From: Propionispora hippei DSM 15287
GTDB lineage: Bacteria; Bacillota; Negativicutes; Propionisporales; Propionisporaceae
Direction: 5' to 3'
Assembly (NCBI RefSeq): GCF_900141835.1
Contig: NZ_FQZD01000015.1
Span: 1 to 64,000, forward strand
Length of the DNA: 64,000 nucleotides
Below are positions 8,818 through 17,100 of the stretch, in pieces. A program made the translations under genes and the position numbers. Under the pieces are notes generated by a model that saw only the letters and a list, made by a program, of their open reading frames with translations, was not told the origin of the DNA and searched no databases. How positions within the stretch are numbered: the first letter of the stretch is position 1; the number at the start of each line of letters is the position of its first letter.

Positions 8818-10164
8818 ATGCCAGAATTATATACGTATATTGCTTTGGATATAGAAAAACAGATTGCCGCGGGGGCTTATCCCCGGGGCCGGCGGCTGCC
8901 TTCCATCCGTGAGGTGGCGGACCGGTACGGTTGTTCCAAAGCTACGGCCATCAAGGCGTATGATACTTTGAAAAACAGGCATGTTATCTATTCGGTGCCC
9001 CAAAGCGGCTATTATGTGGTCGAGCATATGCTGACCAGCGAAGATATGGACCATACGGTGATTGACTTTTCCACAGGCAATCCGCTGATTGGGGCGGTAC
9101 ATATCCCCGATCTTAAACACTGCCTGGACCGCGCCGTAGATATCAGCAGGAATTATTCGCTTCGGCGGGATTTGCGGGGGACCTCGCCCTTGCGGGAACT
9201 GTTGCCGGGGTATTTAAGCGATTCTCAGGTGTTTACCGACCCCGGCCATATTTTTGTTATGCAGGGAATACAGCAGACCTTAAGCCTGTTGACGGCCATG
9301 CCGTTTCCCAACCGGAAGGACACCGTCCTGATTGAACAGCCTACCTATCGCTATTTTATGGAGTTTTTAAAACAATCCGCCGCCCCGGTTGCCGGTATTA
9401 ACCGGAGAGAAAATGGCATTGACCTGAACCGGCTCGAACATATTTTTAAAACGGAAAAAATAAAGTTTTTTTATACCGTGCCCCGCCATCATAATCCTAC
9501 CGGCGGCATTTATCCGGCGGAGCAGCGCAAAAAGATCGCCGAACTGGCGGCCAAGTATGATGTGTATATCGTCGAGGATGACTATTTTGGCGATGTGGCG
9601 CCGGAGGCTCGCTATGATCCGATCTATGCCTACGGTGATCATCACCATCATATTTTCCTGCGAAGCTTTTCGAAAATCATTCCCTGGTTCCGCATCGGAA
9701 TTACGGTGCTGCCCACGCCGCTGCTCAAAGGATTTGAAACCTGGATGTGGCACTCCTATTACCGGTCTTATTTTTCGGCTTCCCTGGTATCGCAGGCCAC
9801 CTTGGACGTTTATATCCGCAGCAAGCTATTGCATAAGCATGTCCGGGCGATCGAAAAAGAACTGGCCGGCCGTCTACGGGCAGTGGAGGAGCACAGAAGG
9901 GCGCTGGAGGAATGCGCGGTGCATTTTGTGCCTCACTCGGGCTGCTTTTACTTGTATCTCACATTACCGGCGCGGGTGCCGGAGACCCGGCTGATCAATG
10001 CCTTGCGCGGCCAGGGCGTACTGGTTACACCGGGCTACTATTACTACAGCAACCGGACCTTCTATGAACCGGGCATCCGGATCAGCCTGGCCCGCACCGC
10101 GCCGGACGACATTCACCGGGGCCTGGAGCTTATCCGGCGGGAGGTGAGAAGGTTTCTGGGCTAA
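8818..10164 (+). CDS. MocR/PdxR-type regulator (GntR HTH + aminotransferase-like domain)
   Basis: The 448-residue protein joins a GntR winged helix (about 1-75; SIREVADRYGCSKATAIKAY is the recognition part) to a fold-type I aminotransferase domain (about 110-448). PLP-site features include HHNPTGG, VEDDYFGD and the lysine-bearing SFSKIIPWFRIG. Such proteins use PLP or a PLP adduct as effector. It is divergent from the GH4 gene by 120 bp with a probable operator between them. Its target cannot be decided: sugar-related control would be unusual, and control of an amino-acid or vitamin B6 gene elsewhere is possible. Confidence 0.88.
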   Translation: MPELYTYIALDIEKQIAAGAYPRGRRLPSIREVADRYGCSKATAIKAYDTLKNRHVIYSVPQSGYYVVEHMLTSEDMDHTVIDFSTGNPLIGAVHIPDLKHCLDRAVDISRNYSLRRDLRGTSPLRELLPGYLSDSQVFTDPGHIFVMQGIQQTLSLLTAMPFPNRKDTVLIEQPTYRYFMEFLKQSAAPVAGINRRENGIDLNRLEHIFKTEKIKFFYTVPRHHNPTGGIYPAEQRKKIAELAAKYDVYIVEDDYFGDVAPEARYDPIYAYGDHHHHIFLRSFSKIIPWFRIGITVLPTPLLKGFETWMWHSYYRSYFSASLVSQATLDVYIRSKLLHKHVRAIEKELAGRLRAVEEHRRALEECAVHFVPHSGCFYLYLTLPARVPETRLINALRGQGVLVTPGYYYYSNRTFYEPGIRISLARTAPDDIHRGLELIRREVRRFLG

Positions 10165-10224
10165 ACAGCAGAGAAATTAGGCGGAATGCCTGTTAATTTG
10201 GGTGCAAAGACCGGCCGGATGCTT

Positions 10225-10230
10225 TATAAT
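10225..10230 (+). promoter_or_regulatory. Candidate -10 box of the PII gene
   Basis: TATAAT lies 49 bp upstream of the PII start in the gap after the MocR gene. No good -35 is visible at 17 bp, so activation or a different sigma factor may be needed. Confidence 0.35.
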
Positions 10231-10278
10231 AGTCTTACCATATTGTAATCAATTTGTTCAAATGAGGAGAGGAAAGCG

Positions 10279-10638
10279 ATGCGGAAACTGACCAAGATAG
10301 ACATTATCACCCGTCCGGAAAAGCTGGAGGAGTTGAAAGATGCCTTGAATGCCATTGGGGTAGCCGGTATGACGGTGACCCAGGTCTATGGCTGCGGTCT
10401 CTCCAAAGGGCATAAGGAAGTATATCGCGGACGGGAAGTAACCATCAATCTGGTGCCAAAAGTCAAGGTGGAAACGGTGGTTTGCGAGGTTCCGGTGGAA
10501 AAGGTGCTGGAGGCCGCCAAACGGGCCTGTTTCACGGGGCAGATCGGCGACGGAAAGATTTTTGTGTATTCGCTGGAGAATGCGGTCAGAATCCGTACCG
10601 GCGAAGAGGGGGATATCGCTATTATCGATCCGGAATAA
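10279..10638 (+). CDS. PII nitrogen-regulatory protein (GlnB family)
   Basis: A trimeric signal protein that binds ATP/ADP and 2-oxoglutarate and controls nitrogen assimilation partners. The 119 residues carry the family start KIDIITRPEKLEELKDAL, the T-loop, and the C-terminal signature GQIGDGKIFV. The T-loop reads YRGREVTINLVPKVKVE, so the position of the E. coli uridylylated Tyr51 is valine (V54 here); covalent control by GlnD is therefore unlikely. No ammonium transporter or nif gene is adjacent; it appears to be a single-gene transcript ending at a terminator. Confidence 0.93.
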   Translation: MRKLTKIDIITRPEKLEELKDALNAIGVAGMTVTQVYGCGLSKGHKEVYRGREVTINLVPKVKVETVVCEVPVEKVLEAAKRACFTGQIGDGKIFVYSLENAVRIRTGEEGDIAIIDPE

Positions 10639-10659
10639 GCGGCAAATCGATGAACAAGT

Positions 10660-10690
10660 CAGAGCTGGGGCAACCTGGCTCTGTTTTTTT
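10660..10690 (+). terminator. Terminator after the PII gene
   Basis: CAGAGC / GCTCTG stem with a 12-nt loop followed by seven T residues, 20 bp after the stop codon. Confidence 0.7.
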
Positions 10691-10827
10691 GCCATCAGGA
10701 AGCTGGGATACGAAGTTTTTAGGCAGCAGACAAGTGAAGGGATGCAGGAAAAATTGAATTTAATAAATTTTTTGAAATATCAGATAAACAAGCAGGAATT
10801 TTTCGGCGCAAGTCGAAATATATTTCT

Positions 10828-10841
10828 TGTAAACGTTTACA
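10828..10841 (+). promoter_or_regulatory. LacI-family / cre-type operator before rbsR
   Basis: TGTAAACGTTTACA is a perfect 14-bp palindrome with the central CG typical of LacI-family operators. It also fits the catabolite-repression consensus TGWNANCGNTNWCA exactly. It sits 32 bp before the proposed rbsR start, so it can mediate autorepression by RbsR, catabolite control by CcpA, or both. Confidence 0.75.
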
Positions 10842-10872
10842 GAAGCGGATGCAAGGAAAGAGGAGCATTGTG

Positions 10873-11904
10873 TTGAAGACAGCAGATTCTGCCAATGGTA
10901 ATGCAGCAACGATTAAAGATGTGGCTCGTCAGGCCGGTGTATCAATAGCCACTGTTTCCCGCATCCTGAACGGCAGTGCCGGTGTGTCGCCCGCTTTGAC
11001 TGAACGGGTGCAGCAGGCCGTCGATGCATTGGGCTATCAGCCCAATGCGGTGGCCCGGGCCTTGAAGGTGAAGGAGTCCCACAGTATCGGTCTGATTATA
11101 CCGGATATTGAAAATCCCTTCTTTCCGGCACTGGTCAGAGGTGTGGAGGATATGGCGCGCAGCCATGATTATGCGGTGATTTTATGCAACTCCGATGGCG
11201 TGGGAAGCGAGGAGGAGCGTTACATCCGGTTGCTGCACGGCAAACAGGTGGACGGCGTGATTTTCACCGGCGGCGCCAACAGCGATTCCAGCATGGAACT
11301 TTTGGCCTCGCTGCCGATTCCGGCTGTCAGCCTGGACCGTCAGTCCAAGCGGGTGCATATGAGTTCGGTCGTAGTGGACAATGTCTACGGGGCTGCGCTG
11401 GCCGTACGCCATTTGGTGGAATTAGGCGGCCGGCGGATTGCCTTTATCGGCGGGTCGCCGCAATTATCGGTCGCCGCCGAACGGTTTAAGGGTTATGGGC
11501 AGGTGCTGGCTGAGTACGGATTGCCCCTAGACGAAGGATTGATTTTGCACGGCGATTTTACCTATGACAGCGGTTACCAGAATGCCTGGCTGTTGCTGGA
11601 GAAAGAGCGCGAGTTTGACGCGGTATTTGCCGCCAATGACATGATTGCCATTGGGGTTATTGAATGCCTGGCGGCCAGAGGAATCCGCGTTCCCCAGGAT
11701 GTCCGGGTAGCCGGTTACGATGATATTCGCCTGGCTGGCTGGTATAAGCCTGCGCTGACCACCGTACGGCAGCCTGTCTATGAAATGGGGCAGGAGGCGG
11801 TCAGAATGCTGCTTCATTTGCTGGGCAGTTCGGCGCAGGAGATGGTGGAGAAACGGTTTCGTCCCGAGTTGATTGTGCGGCAGTCGACCGGAGGGGACGA
11901 ATAA
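10873..11904 (+). CDS. rbsR: LacI-family ribose operon repressor RbsR
   Basis: DNA-binding repressor that senses ribose or a derivative. The N-terminal helix-turn-helix ATIKDVARQAGVSIATVSRIL and hinge are followed by a periplasmic-binding-protein-like effector domain ending in the usual TTVRQP element. TTG 10873 is chosen because GAGGAG ends seven bases before it; GTG 10870 is also possible, and an upstream ATG at 10849 would overlap the ribosome site. First gene of rbsRKDACB with a perfect operator just upstream. Confidence 0.9.
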   Translation: MKTADSANGNAATIKDVARQAGVSIATVSRILNGSAGVSPALTERVQQAVDALGYQPNAVARALKVKESHSIGLIIPDIENPFFPALVRGVEDMARSHDYAVILCNSDGVGSEEERYIRLLHGKQVDGVIFTGGANSDSSMELLASLPIPAVSLDRQSKRVHMSSVVVDNVYGAALAVRHLVELGGRRIAFIGGSPQLSVAAERFKGYGQVLAEYGLPLDEGLILHGDFTYDSGYQNAWLLLEKEREFDAVFAANDMIAIGVIECLAARGIRVPQDVRVAGYDDIRLAGWYKPALTTVRQPVYEMGQEAVRMLLHLLGSSAQEMVEKRFRPELIVRQSTGGDE

Positions 11905-11924
11905 AAAAGGAGGAGAGCGAAGCA

Positions 11925-12884
11925 ATGACTGGCAGAATGAGAGGGTCGGTGCAGACCCGGCCTATCCTGGTAGTTGGCAGCCTGAACATGGATTTGGTAG
12001 CGACGGCCAAGCGTCTGCCGCAAAGCGGTGAAACAGTGTTCGGGCAAAGTTTTGCAACCTTTCCGGGCGGCAAGGGGGCTAACCAGGCGATAGCTGCCGG
12101 CAAACTGGGGGCAAGAGTGATCATGGCCGGTTGTGTAGGCAGTGATGTGTTTGGCGAGGCGCTGCTCAGCAGCCTGACTGAGAGCGGCGTGACAAGCTCC
12201 TGTGTGCGGCAGGTGGCGGGAGCGACGGGGACGGCCCTAATCACGGTGGCTGAGAGCGGCGATAATATGATCGTGGTGGTGTCCGGTGCCAACGAGTGCT
12301 GTGCGCCGCAGGATGTGGATGCCGCTTTGGCTGTGCTGCCGGAACCAGGCATCCTGCTGGTGCAGCATGAGGTGCCGCCTGCTACGGTGGAATATGCCGT
12401 TCGGACCGCTAAACAGAGCGGCTGGACGGTTATCCTCAATCCGGCGCCGGCCCGGTCACTGCCGTCTGAATTGCTGTCCCTGGTGGATATTATCACCCCC
12501 AATGAGACGGAGGCCACGGCGCTGACCGGTCTGCCGGTTACCAATCCGGCCGACGCTAAACTGGCTGCCGGACGGCTGCTGAAGCAAGGCGTTAAGCAGG
12601 TGATTATTACCATGGGAGCCCAGGGGGCCTTCTATATGACACCGGCAAGCGAGGCTGTTATACCGCCGATTGCGGTGACGGCTGTCGATACAACAGCGGC
12701 CGGGGACGCTTATACCGGCGCACTGGCCGCCGCCCTGGCGGAAGACCAGGCGATGCCGGAAGCTTTGCGCTTTGCCGCGGTGGCAGCGGGGCTGGCCGTG
12801 ACGCGGCAAGGGGCACAGGCAGCGCTGCCCTGGCGTGACGAAGTCAACCGTTATCTGGAGGATAAGGAGAGAACATCGGTATGA
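11925..12884 (+). CDS. rbsK: Ribokinase
   Basis: Phosphorylates ribose to ribose 5-phosphate with ATP. It is a 319-residue PfkB-family kinase with the N-terminal VGSLNMDLV, the sugar-binding GGKGANQA, and the C-terminal DTTAAGDAYTGAL containing the catalytic aspartate. AAGGAGGAG precedes ATG 11925. Its end overlaps the start of rbsD by 4 bases, indicating coupling. Confidence 0.95.
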   Translation: MTGRMRGSVQTRPILVVGSLNMDLVATAKRLPQSGETVFGQSFATFPGGKGANQAIAAGKLGARVIMAGCVGSDVFGEALLSSLTESGVTSSCVRQVAGATGTALITVAESGDNMIVVVSGANECCAPQDVDAALAVLPEPGILLVQHEVPPATVEYAVRTAKQSGWTVILNPAPARSLPSELLSLVDIITPNETEATALTGLPVTNPADAKLAAGRLLKQGVKQVIITMGAQGAFYMTPASEAVIPPIAVTAVDTTAAGDAYTGALAAALAEDQAMPEALRFAAVAAGLAVTRQGAQAALPWRDEVNRYLEDKERTSV

Positions 12885-13276
12885 AAAAAATTGGTACGCT
12901 CAATCAGGGGTTAAGTGAAGTGCTGGCCGGTATGGGCCATTACGATATGCTGGTCATTGCCGATGCCGGGCTGCCCATTCCGCCGGGGGTACGGCGAATC
13001 GATTTGGCACTGACAGCCGGGGTGCCCGGCTTTGTGCAGACACTGGCGGTTATTTTGTCGGAGCTGCAGGTGGAAAGTGCGGTAATTGCCGGAGAAATGG
13101 AAACCAGCAGTCCCGCTTTGCGGGAAAGGATTGACGGCTTGCTGACAGGAATTCCGGTCGATACGGTAAGCCATGAAGAATTTAAAAAACTGACCCGCCA
13201 GGCTGTGGCAGTCGTGCGGACCGGGGAATTTACGCCTTACGCCAACATCATTTTGAAATCCGGCGTGGTTTTTTAA
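12881..13276 (+). CDS. rbsD: D-ribose pyranase
   Basis: Interconverts the pyranose and furanose forms of ribose so that ribokinase receives its substrate. The 131 residues match RbsD in length and motifs: MKKIGTLNQGLSEVLAGMGH at the start with the catalytic histidine, DAGLPIP, and a C-terminal TGEFTPYANIIL. Overlaps rbsK by ATGA. Confidence 0.95.
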   Translation: MKKIGTLNQGLSEVLAGMGHYDMLVIADAGLPIPPGVRRIDLALTAGVPGFVQTLAVILSELQVESAVIAGEMETSSPALRERIDGLLTGIPVDTVSHEEFKKLTRQAVAVVRTGEFTPYANIILKSGVVF

Positions 13277-13288
13277 GGAGGGAGAGCT

Positions 13289-14779
13289 GTGGAGGATAAA
13301 CCGTTGCTTGCCATGAAGGGGATTGTTAAAGAATTTCCGGGGGTCAAGGCGCTTAAGGCAGTGGATTTTTCCCTGCAGCCCGGTGAAATTCATGCGCTGC
13401 TAGGGGAAAACGGTGCGGGAAAATCGACGCTCATGAAGGTGCTCAGCGGCGTATACAGCCAGGATGCCGGTGAAATCTGGCTGGATGGCCGGCAGGTGCG
13501 GTTTAACGGGCCGCGGGAGGCTCAGGCGCTGGGCATCGGCATTATCCATCAGGAGCTTAACTTGGTGCCGGAGCTTACGGTAATGGAAAATATTTTCCTT
13601 GGCCGGGAGCCGCGCCATTCATTGGGCTTTGTCGATAAGCGGACCATGGAGCGGGAAACGGCCGCCGTACTGGCCAAGCTGGGAACGGACATCCGGCCCG
13701 GCACCGTAGTGTCCGAACTGAGTATCGGTGCTCAGCAAATGGTGGAAATCGCTAAGGCGCTGGCCGGCAGAACCCGCATTCTTATTATGGATGAGCCGAC
13801 GGCTGCGCTGACCGAGCGGGAAACGGAGCGACTGTTCGCTATCATCCGTCAGTTGGCAGCGGAGGGAGTCGGTATTGTATACATTTCTCACCGCATGGAG
13901 GAGCTGTTCGCCGTCAGTCAGAGGATTACCGTGATGCGGGACGGCAGCTATATTGGCACTGTACCAACCGGGGAAATCAGTTTTGATCAACTGGTCAGAA
14001 TGATGGTCGGCCGGGAGTTAACCGACCGCTTTCCCAAGCAACCGGCGGCAATTGGCCGGGCAGTTCTGCAGGTGAACCATTTGACACGGCAGGAAGTACT
14101 CCGTGATGTTTCTCTCACCGTTCACGCCGGGGAAATCGTCGGTGTGGCCGGCTTGATGGGAGCCGGGCGGACGGAGCTGGCCCGGGCGCTGTTTGGTGCC
14201 GATCCTATTGACAGCGGCCGGATCGTCGTTGACGGTCAGGACCGGGCAATTCGTTCACCCCGTGACGCTATCGCTGCCGGCATCGGACTGATTACGGAAG
14301 ACCGCAAGCAGCAGGGGCTGGTGCTCTCTATGTCGGTAGGCGACAACCTGTCGCTAGCCGCACTCAAGGAGGTTTGCCGCCGCAGCTTTATCAGTGGCAC
14401 CGCCGAAACCGGGGCGGTACAGGAACAGATTGCAACGTTGAAAATCAAAACACCCAGCGAGGATCAACTGGTAAAGAATTTAAGCGGCGGCAATCAGCAA
14501 AAGGTGGTTATTGGCAAATGGCTGCTGACCAAACCGAAGGTGCTGATTATGGATGAGCCGACCCGCGGTGTCGATGTGGGGGCCAAGACAGAGATTTACC
14601 AGATCATGAATATGCTGACCGCTGCCGGAGTGGGGATTTTAATGATATCCTCTGAGCTGCCCGAAATTCTGGGGATGAGTGACCGCATTCTGGTCATGCA
14701 CCGGGGGCGGATTGCCGGAGAACTGGCGGCAGTCGAAGCGACGCAGGAAGAGATTATGGCCTTTGCGGCAGGAGGGTAA
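13289..14779 (+). CDS. rbsA: Ribose ABC transporter ATP-binding protein
   Basis: The 496-residue tandem ATPase energises ribose import. The first domain has Walker A GENGAGKST and signature LSIGAQQMVEIA; the second has the normal degenerate Walker A (GLMGAGRTE) and an intact signature LSGGNQQKVVIGKW with Walker B VLIMDEPTRGVDVG. Start is GTG 13289 after AAGGAGGGAG. Followed four bases later by rbsC. Confidence 0.95.
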   Translation: MEDKPLLAMKGIVKEFPGVKALKAVDFSLQPGEIHALLGENGAGKSTLMKVLSGVYSQDAGEIWLDGRQVRFNGPREAQALGIGIIHQELNLVPELTVMENIFLGREPRHSLGFVDKRTMERETAAVLAKLGTDIRPGTVVSELSIGAQQMVEIAKALAGRTRILIMDEPTAALTERETERLFAIIRQLAAEGVGIVYISHRMEELFAVSQRITVMRDGSYIGTVPTGEISFDQLVRMMVGRELTDRFPKQPAAIGRAVLQVNHLTRQEVLRDVSLTVHAGEIVGVAGLMGAGRTELARALFGADPIDSGRIVVDGQDRAIRSPRDAIAAGIGLITEDRKQQGLVLSMSVGDNLSLAALKEVCRRSFISGTAETGAVQEQIATLKIKTPSEDQLVKNLSGGNQQKVVIGKWLLTKPKVLIMDEPTRGVDVGAKTEIYQIMNMLTAAGVGILMISSELPEILGMSDRILVMHRGRIAGELAAVEATQEEIMAFAAGG

Positions 14780-14783
14780 GACG

Positions 14784-15731
14784 GTGGCACATATGACAAG
14801 CATACGGGAAAAGGGAGCTGTGCTCCGAAAACTGGGACCGTTACTGGGGTTTATCGCGTTGTGCGCGATTCTTTCCATAATATCCGACCGGTTTCTGACC
14901 GTCAGCAACCTGCTGAACGTGGCCCGGCAGATTTCACTCAACGCCATCATCAGTGTGGGCATGACGTTGGTTATTCTGACCGGCGGCATTGATTTGTCGG
15001 TCGGGTCCATCGTGGCCATGGCCGGCAGCCTGACTGCCGGACTAATGCTGAGCGGCTGGAACGCCGGCACTGCAATAGTGGCAGGCCTTATCCTGGGAAC
15101 GGCTTTGGGTTTGCTGAACGGACTTTTAATTACCAAGGGAAAAATACCGGCTTTTATTGCCACCATGGGGATGATGACTATCGTCCGGGGTTATACGCTG
15201 GTATATACCGACGGACGGCCGATTACCGGCCTGAGCGAGGAATTTCGCTGGCTGGGCGGCGGCTATCTGGGCGGCATTCCGGTGCCGGTCATCATCATGG
15301 CGCTAATTTTTGCCGGTGCCTATATATTTTTGAAGCATAATCGGTTTGGCCGGTACATCTATGCCATTGGCGGCAATGAGGAGGCTGCCCGTCTGTCGGG
15401 CATTCAGACCAAATATATCCTGGCCGGCGTGTATGGTGTCGCCGGGCTGCTGTCCGCCGTGAGCGGCATTATCCTGACTTCCCGGCTGAATTCGGCGCAG
15501 CCGACGGCCGGCATGGGCTTTGAAATGGATGCCATTGCCGCGGTCGTGCTGGGTGGCACCAGCCTGTCGGGCGGCGTGGGGACGATTGGCGGTACACTGA
15601 TCGGGGCCATGATTATCGGGGTACTGGATAATGGCCTTAATTTACTGAATGTTTCCTCTTTTTATCAACAGGTTGCCAAAGGGATTGTAATTCTTTTGGC
15701 AGTGCTGCTTGACCGCAAAAGAAGCAAATAA
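14784..15731 (+). CDS. rbsC: Ribose ABC transporter permease
   Basis: Integral membrane channel of the ribose importer, 315 residues with eight or more hydrophobic helices and the family motifs GGIDLSVGS and the EAA-like GGNEEAARLSGI. GTG 14784 has GGAGGG seven bases upstream (inside the end of rbsA); ATG 14793 is the alternative. The longer open frame to 14679 overlaps rbsA and is rejected. Confidence 0.94.
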   Translation: MAHMTSIREKGAVLRKLGPLLGFIALCAILSIISDRFLTVSNLLNVARQISLNAIISVGMTLVILTGGIDLSVGSIVAMAGSLTAGLMLSGWNAGTAIVAGLILGTALGLLNGLLITKGKIPAFIATMGMMTIVRGYTLVYTDGRPITGLSEEFRWLGGGYLGGIPVPVIIMALIFAGAYIFLKHNRFGRYIYAIGGNEEAARLSGIQTKYILAGVYGVAGLLSAVSGIILTSRLNSAQPTAGMGFEMDAIAAVVLGGTSLSGGVGTIGGTLIGAMIIGVLDNGLNLLNVSSFYQQVAKGIVILLAVLLDRKRSK

Positions 15732-15825
15732 GGAAAAGAGGACTGACACGTTGGAAAGAGGAGGCGATGCCTGGAACTATCGGGTACCTTGCTCAGAAAT
15801 TTTTATCAGAAAAAGGGGGAGACGT

Positions 15826-16764
15826 ATGTTTACAAATTTGCGTACGAAAAAGGTTTGGACTATCCTGACGGCTATGCTGGCCAGTATGTTTTTGCTTGCC
15901 GGGTGCGGCGGCGGTTCGGGCGGCCAACAGGCTCAGCCGGAGAAAAAGCAGGTGGTAGGTCTTTCGATTTCAACCCTGAATAACCCGTTTTTTGTTGACT
16001 TGAAAGAAGGGGCCGAAGCGGCGGCTAAAGCGGCCAATATTGAACTGGTCGTAATGGATGCGCAAAATGACGCCTCCAAGCAAATGGCCAATATTGAAAA
16101 TCTGATTGAGAAAAAAGTTAATGTGATTATTGTCAATCCGGTAGACTCCAAAGCCATTGTTTCGGCGGTGGAAGCAGCCAACAAGGCTAATATTCCGGTG
16201 ATTACCGTGGACAGAGGCGCTGAGGGCGGCAAGATTGTCAGCGCTATTGCCTCGGATAACGTGGCTGGCGGCAAGATGGCCGGACAGTATATTGTTGACA
16301 AGCTGGGCGGCAAGGGCAAAGTAGTGGAACTGGAAGGCGTACCGGGAACTTCAGCCGCCAATGACCGCGGTAAAGGCTTTAACGAAGCTATTAAAGCGGC
16401 TGCAGGCATCAGCGTAGTTGCCAAACAGCCGGCTGATTTCGACCGGGCCAAAGGAATGAAGGTTATGGAAAACATCCTGCAGGCCAATCCGGAAATTCAG
16501 GCTGTATTTGCCCATAACGACGAAATGGCGCTGGGCGCACTGGAAGCCATTAAAGCAGCTAACCGTACCGGCGTGATGGTAGTCGGCTTTGACGCCAATG
16601 CCGATGCCGTGAAGGCGGTTAATGAAGGAACGCTGGCGGCGACGGTAGCTCAAAAACCGAAAGACATGGGTAAAATCGCCATTGAAACTTCCCTGAAGGT
16701 TATTAAGGGAGAAACTGTTCAGCCGGCCATTCCGGTTGCGTTGGAACTGGTGGTTAAAAAATAA
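15826..16764 (+). CDS. rbsB: Ribose-binding lipoprotein
   Basis: Extracytoplasmic sugar-binding subunit (312 residues). A short basic N-terminus, hydrophobic segment and lipobox LLAGC predict lipid anchoring at the cysteine near residue 25. The mature part is a type I periplasmic-binding fold (VGLSISTLNNPFF.. at its start, IVNPVDS, VFAHNDEMALGA). ATG 15826 follows GGGGGAG. It is last in the operon, 94 bp after rbsC, and ends in a strong terminator. Confidence 0.94.
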   Translation: MFTNLRTKKVWTILTAMLASMFLLAGCGGGSGGQQAQPEKKQVVGLSISTLNNPFFVDLKEGAEAAAKAANIELVVMDAQNDASKQMANIENLIEKKVNVIIVNPVDSKAIVSAVEAANKANIPVITVDRGAEGGKIVSAIASDNVAGGKMAGQYIVDKLGGKGKVVELEGVPGTSAANDRGKGFNEAIKAAAGISVVAKQPADFDRAKGMKVMENILQANPEIQAVFAHNDEMALGALEAIKAANRTGVMVVGFDANADAVKAVNEGTLAATVAQKPKDMGKIAIETSLKVIKGETVQPAIPVALELVVKK

Positions 16765-16783
16765 GCTGATTTGACTGGACTGT

Positions 16784-16829
16784 AAAAACAAACTACAGGC
16801 TGCCTAAGGGTAGCCTGTAGTTTGTTTTT
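16784..16829 (+). terminator. Terminator of the ribose operon
   Basis: Long near-perfect stem AAAAACAAACTACAGGCT.CC / GG.AGCCTGTAGTTTGTTTTT with a TAAG loop; the symmetrical A and T runs allow function on both strands. Confidence 0.9.
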
Positions 16830-16923
16830 GGGCATAGCTGCGGCGTGGAGCGGGCCGCTTGTCGGCGGTGATTATGGGATGAAAAAAGCAGGAAGATAGG
16901 AGGTGTATGCTGAATATAATAAA

Positions 16924-17082
16924 ATAGTCCACTAAGCCTAAGTTCATAGCGTTCTTATCGCGAGATTTTTCGCCCAGCTTCGTTGGCGTCGCCTTACATA
17001 TGTCCGATATGTGCGGCTCCTTCGCCTGGCTGGACGGAAAATCTCGTGCAATTCAGCCTGCGATCTTAGGCTTGGTGGACTA
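16924..17082 (+). repeat. Palindromic element, family B/D, copy D1, abutting the mqnE ribosome site
   Basis: Ends in 18-bp inverted repeats, TAGTCCACTAAGCCTAAG on the left and its complement with one mismatch on the right. Inside are a second stem (GAGATTTTTCG / CGGAAAATCTC), a third (CCAGC / GCTGG), the conserved CTTCGTTGGCGTC, a small hairpin ACATAT..ATATGT, and CTCCTTCGCC. The right end is 5 bp from the SD AAAGGAAG of mqnE, so the element lies in, or forms, the mqnE leader. Confidence 0.8.
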
Positions 17083-17100
17083 CTAGAAAGGAAGTCTGTC

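Noticed and set aside
11801..12613. 270-codon minus-strand ORF across rbsR and rbsK
   Set aside because: Composition artefact of high-GC coding on the plus strand; no start site or family motifs.
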